From: an uncultured Bacilli bacterium | Lineage (GTDB): Bacteria > Bacillota_I > Bacilli_A > RF39 > UBA660 | Reading direction: 5' to 3' | Assembly: GCA_947632255.1 (NCBI GenBank) | Contig: CANROL010000030.1 | Span: forward strand, 1-9,781 | Length of the DNA: 9,781 bases | Part shown: piece after piece, positions 7,292 through 9,781 of the stretch | Layout of the letters: every line of letters begins with the position of its first letter | Numbering within the stretch: the stretch's first letter is position 1 | Position numbers and translations under genes: made by a program | The notes under the pieces: generated by a model | Database searches by the model: none | Told to the model about the DNA's origin: nothing | Seen by the model: the letters and a program-made list of their open reading frames with translations, nothing else

Positions 7292-7296
7292 GCTTT

Positions 7297-7320
7297 AAAA
7301 AAACTAGAATTAACTAGTTT
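7297..7320 (-). terminator. uvrA terminator
   Basis: On the - strand AAACTAG (7320-7314, containing the uvrA stop TAG) pairs with CTAGTTT (7307-7301) around a TTAATT loop, continuing into a run of T. This separates uvrA from the downstream operon. Confidence 0.75.
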
Positions 7321-9781
7321 AATATTTTCTTTAAGAATTCACCAGTGTAGGAATTAGGACATTTTGCTACTTGTTCAGGAGTACCAGTTGCGATAACTTC
7401 ACCACCTAATGAGCCTCCATCTGGTCCTAAATCAATAATATAATCAGCAACTTTAATAACATCTAAATTATGTTCAATTACAACAACTGTATCACCATTG
7501 TCGACAATATTATTTAAAATATTTAATAACTTTTTAATATCTTCACTGTGAAGACCAGTGGTTGGTTCATCTAAGATAAAGATACTTTTACCAGTTGGCT
7601 TTTTTTGAAGTTCTTTGGCTAGTTTAACTCGGCCTGCTTCACCACCAGATAAAGTTGGGGCAGGTTGACCTAGTTTAATATAAGATAAACCAACACTTTC
7701 CATAACTTTTAATTTATTATAGACTTTAGGTATATTTTCAAAAAATTTTAAAGCTTCGGATACACGCATATCTAAAACATCAGCAATATTTTTACCTTTA
7801 AATTTAATTTCTAGGGTTTCTTTATTAAAACGTTTACCTCCACAGACATCACAAGGTACATAAACATCAGGTAAAAAGTGCATTTCAATTTTTTTAACAC
7901 CATCACCCCAGCATGCTTCACAACGACCACCTTTAACATTAAAGGAAAATCGGCCTTTATCGTAGCCATGCATTTTGGCTTCTTTAGTATTGGTAAAAAC
8001 ATCTCTTATATCATCAAATACTCCAACATAAGTGGCAGGATTACTTCTTGGAGTTCTACCGATGGCATCTTGGGTAATATCAACAACTTTATCAATATTT
8101 TCAATACCTTTTATTTCTTTACAAGCACCAGGAATTTGTTTCGAACGATTTATTTTAACCGCGAGCGTTTTATATAAAATTTCATTGATTAGACTAGATT
8201 TACCTGAACCAGAAACCCCAGTTACACAGACAAATTTACCTAAAGGAATATCTACATTAACATTTTTTAAGTTATGTTCAGTAGCTTTAACTATTTTTAA
8301 ATATTTGCCATTTCCTTTACGTCTTTTTTTAGGAACAGGAATAAATTCTTTTCCACTTAAGTAGCGACCCGTTAGGGAATTAGGATTTTTCATTACTTCT
8401 TCTGGTGTTCCAGAGGCTACAACTTCACCACCATATTCACCAGCACCCGGACCAATGTCGACTAAAAAATCACTCGCAAGCATTGTATCGGTATCATGTT
8501 CAACCACGATTAAAGTATTGCCTAAATCCCGCATTTCTTTTAAAGCATTGATTAATTTTTCATTATCTTTTTGATGAAGACCAATACTAGGTTCATCTAA
8601 AACATATAAAACTCCGGATAATTTAGAACCAATTTGAGTAGCAAGCCGAATTCTTTGAGCTTCACCACCAGATAAAGTACCAGCGCTTCGAGATAAAGTT
8701 AAATAACTTAAACCAACATTTATTAGGAAGTCTAATCTATTTAATATTTCTTTTGTAACTAAAGAACTTATTTCTATTTGTTCATTTGATAATTTTAAAT
8801 TAGCAATAAAATCTCTTAATTCTAAAATACTTAAATTAGTAACTTCATAAATGTTTTTATTATTTATTTTTACGGCTAGAACTGATTCTTGAAGACGAGA
8901 GCCATGACAAACTGGACAAGGGGATTCAACCATGAATGTTTCTAACCATTCTCTTCGCCAATTAGATGTAGTTTCTAAGTGTCTTCGTTCTAAAGTATTA
9001 ATAATACCTTCATAATAAGATGAAGCATATCTAACATTTCCATTTTTAGAAACATATTTAAAATCTATTTTATCTTTAGAACCATATAAAATAATATCTA
9101 ATTCTTTTCTGGTAAAATCTTTTAAGGGTTTAGTAATATCTATATTATAATAATTACAAACAGTACTAATCTCGGTCATTTCAATATTAGAATCATTACT
9201 TAGAGTTTTAATACCACCTTCTAAGATACTTTTATCCATGTCGGGCATTAATAGGGCTTCCCCAATTTTTAGAGCAGTACCTAGACCTTTACATTCCGGA
9301 CAAGCTCCATAAGGAGCATTAAAAGAAAATAATCTTGGTTCTAACTCGGGAATAGAAAAATTACAGTGAGGACAAGCATAATGCTCACTCATAAGTAGTT
9401 CTTCACCATCAATGATATGAATTAAAACTTTGCCATCCGCGAGTTTTGTACTTGTTTCTATTGCTTCAAAAATACGACCTCGCTCTTCAGGGGTTAAAAC
9501 AATACGATCAATTACTACTTCAATATTATCTTTAATATTTTTTTCTAAAGTTATTTCTTCATCTAAAGAATATATTGTGCCGTTAACTCTAACTCTAGAA
9601 TAACCACTTTTTCTTAAATCTTCAAATAAATTTTTATGTTCACCTTTTTCCCCATGGACTACTGGTGCCATAATTTCTAATTTGGAATTAAGAGGTAAAT
9701 CCATAACTTTATTAGTCATTTCTTCAATTGATTGGCGAGTAATAGGAATATGATGTTTAGGACAATAGGGAATACCAACCC
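7314..9781 (-). CDS. uvrA: Excinuclease ABC subunit A (5' end beyond the window)
   Basis: UvrA is the DNA-damage-sensing ATPase of nucleotide excision repair; it loads UvrB. About 821 residues are visible. The frame runs off the window, beginning VGIPYCPKHHIPITRQS, so roughly the first 120 residues, including the first Walker A, are missing. Numbering from the Met at 9719: a zinc module CPHC/CPEC at 116-143, CPVC at 268-271, the first signature LSGGEAQR at 349-356 and Walker B VLDEPSIGLH at 373-382. The second half has Walker A GVSGSGKSS at 501-509, the zinc finger CEAC/CDVC at 600-626, signature LSGGEAGR at 690-697 and Walker B ILDEPTTGLH at 715-724. The second signature has Gly at 696 where Gln is usual. 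It is probably a separate transcript from the downstream operon. Confidence 0.97.
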   Translation of the reverse strand, partial: VGIPYCPKHHIPITRQSIEEMTNKVMDLPLNSKLEIMAPVVHGEKGEHKNLFEDLRKSGYSRVRVNGTIYSLDEEITLEKNIKDNIEVVIDRIVLTPEERGRIFEAIETSTKLADGKVLIHIIDGEELLMSEHYACPHCNFSIPELEPRLFSFNAPYGACPECKGLGTALKIGEALLMPDMDKSILEGGIKTLSNDSNIEMTEISTVCNYYNIDITKPLKDFTRKELDIILYGSKDKIDFKYVSKNGNVRYASSYYEGIINTLERRHLETTSNWRREWLETFMVESPCPVCHGSRLQESVLAVKINNKNIYEVTNLSILELRDFIANLKLSNEQIEISSLVTKEILNRLDFLINVGLSYLTLSRSAGTLSGGEAQRIRLATQIGSKLSGVLYVLDEPSIGLHQKDNEKLINALKEMRDLGNTLIVVEHDTDTMLASDFLVDIGPGAGEYGGEVVASGTPEEVMKNPNSLTGRYLSGKEFIPVPKKRRKGNGKYLKIVKATEHNLKNVNVDIPLGKFVCVTGVSGSGKSSLINEILYKTLAVKINRSKQIPGACKEIKGIENIDKVVDITQDAIGRTPRSNPATYVGVFDDIRDVFTNTKEAKMHGYDKGRFSFNVKGGRCEACWGDGVKKIEMHFLPDVYVPCDVCGGKRFNKETLEIKFKGKNIADVLDMRVSEALKFFENIPKVYNKLKVMESVGLSYIKLGQPAPTLSGGEAGRVKLAKELQKKPTGKSIFILDEPTTGLHSEDIKKLLNILNNIVDNGDTVVVIEHNLDVIKVADYIIDLGPDGGSLGGEVIATGTPEQVAKCPNSYTGEFLKKILN

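Noticed and set aside
7811..8364. Short ORFs on both strands inside uvrA
   Set aside because: They lie over highly conserved UvrA coding sequence (second zinc finger and Walker A region) in other frames; they are shadows.
1..9781. Mycoplasma code (TGA as Trp)
   Set aside because: All Trp in the recognised genes use TGG and no gene needs TGA read-through. TGA is not used as a stop either, but nine genes ending in TAA or TAG is unremarkable at this GC content.
1..9781. DGR reverse transcriptase, template repeat, CRISPR array, transposase or tRNA/rRNA genes
   Set aside because: None seen on either strand: no second GC-rich, AAC-rich block, no reverse transcriptase motifs, no regularly spaced repeats and no cloverleaf-like sequence.

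Overview
The window is low-GC bacterial DNA of a Bacillota/Mycoplasmatota type. The core genes (uvrA, tdk, rnr, smpB) are Gram-positive in style, Shine-Dalgarno sites are AGGAG-like, and Lys, Asn and Ile codons ending in A or T dominate. Tryptophan is read from TGG and no in-frame TGA is needed, so the standard bacterial code 11 fits and the Mycoplasma code is not required. My best guess is an uncultured gut Bacilli lineage of the RF39 kind. That rests on protein style and recollection of similar proteins, not on a search.

Region 1 (1-883, + strand) is the 3' part of a surface-type gene interrupted by one frameshift near 250. Its C-terminus carries an abrupt GC-rich stretch (about 614-718). 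There 18 of 27 consecutive codons end in C, against about 8 of 110 just upstream, and the residues at these positions (Asn, Ser, Phe, Asp, Tyr, Arg) are those reachable from AAC by changing only the adenines. This is the expected signature of the variable region of a diversity-generating retroelement (DGR) target. No reverse transcriptase or template repeat is in the window, so they would lie elsewhere. A bidirectional terminator closes the gene.

Region 2 (899-3617) is very AT-rich. A 557-aa cysteine-free protein of unknown function overlaps by 8 bp a 154-aa protein with two membrane segments and a DUF1700/HAAS-like N-terminus; both are on the - strand. Divergent from them is a small HdeD/DUF308-like membrane protein with a near-consensus promoter.

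Region 3 (3618-7104, - strand) is a compact operon. In transcription order it holds a prepilin-like protein, thymidine kinase (tdk), RNase R (rnr) and SmpB (smpB). Gaps are tiny or negative, and a terminator shared with the convergent membrane gene ends it. RNase R and SmpB act together in tmRNA-linked RNA quality control and ribosome rescue; thymidine kinase serves nucleotide salvage.

Region 4 (7096-7313) is intergenic. It holds the presumed operon promoter on the - strand and, on the + strand, a strong promoter followed within about 45 nt by a GC-rich hairpin and a T run, a possible very short RNA. Region 5 (7314-9781, - strand) is most of uvrA, cut at its 5' end by the window edge and followed by its own terminator.
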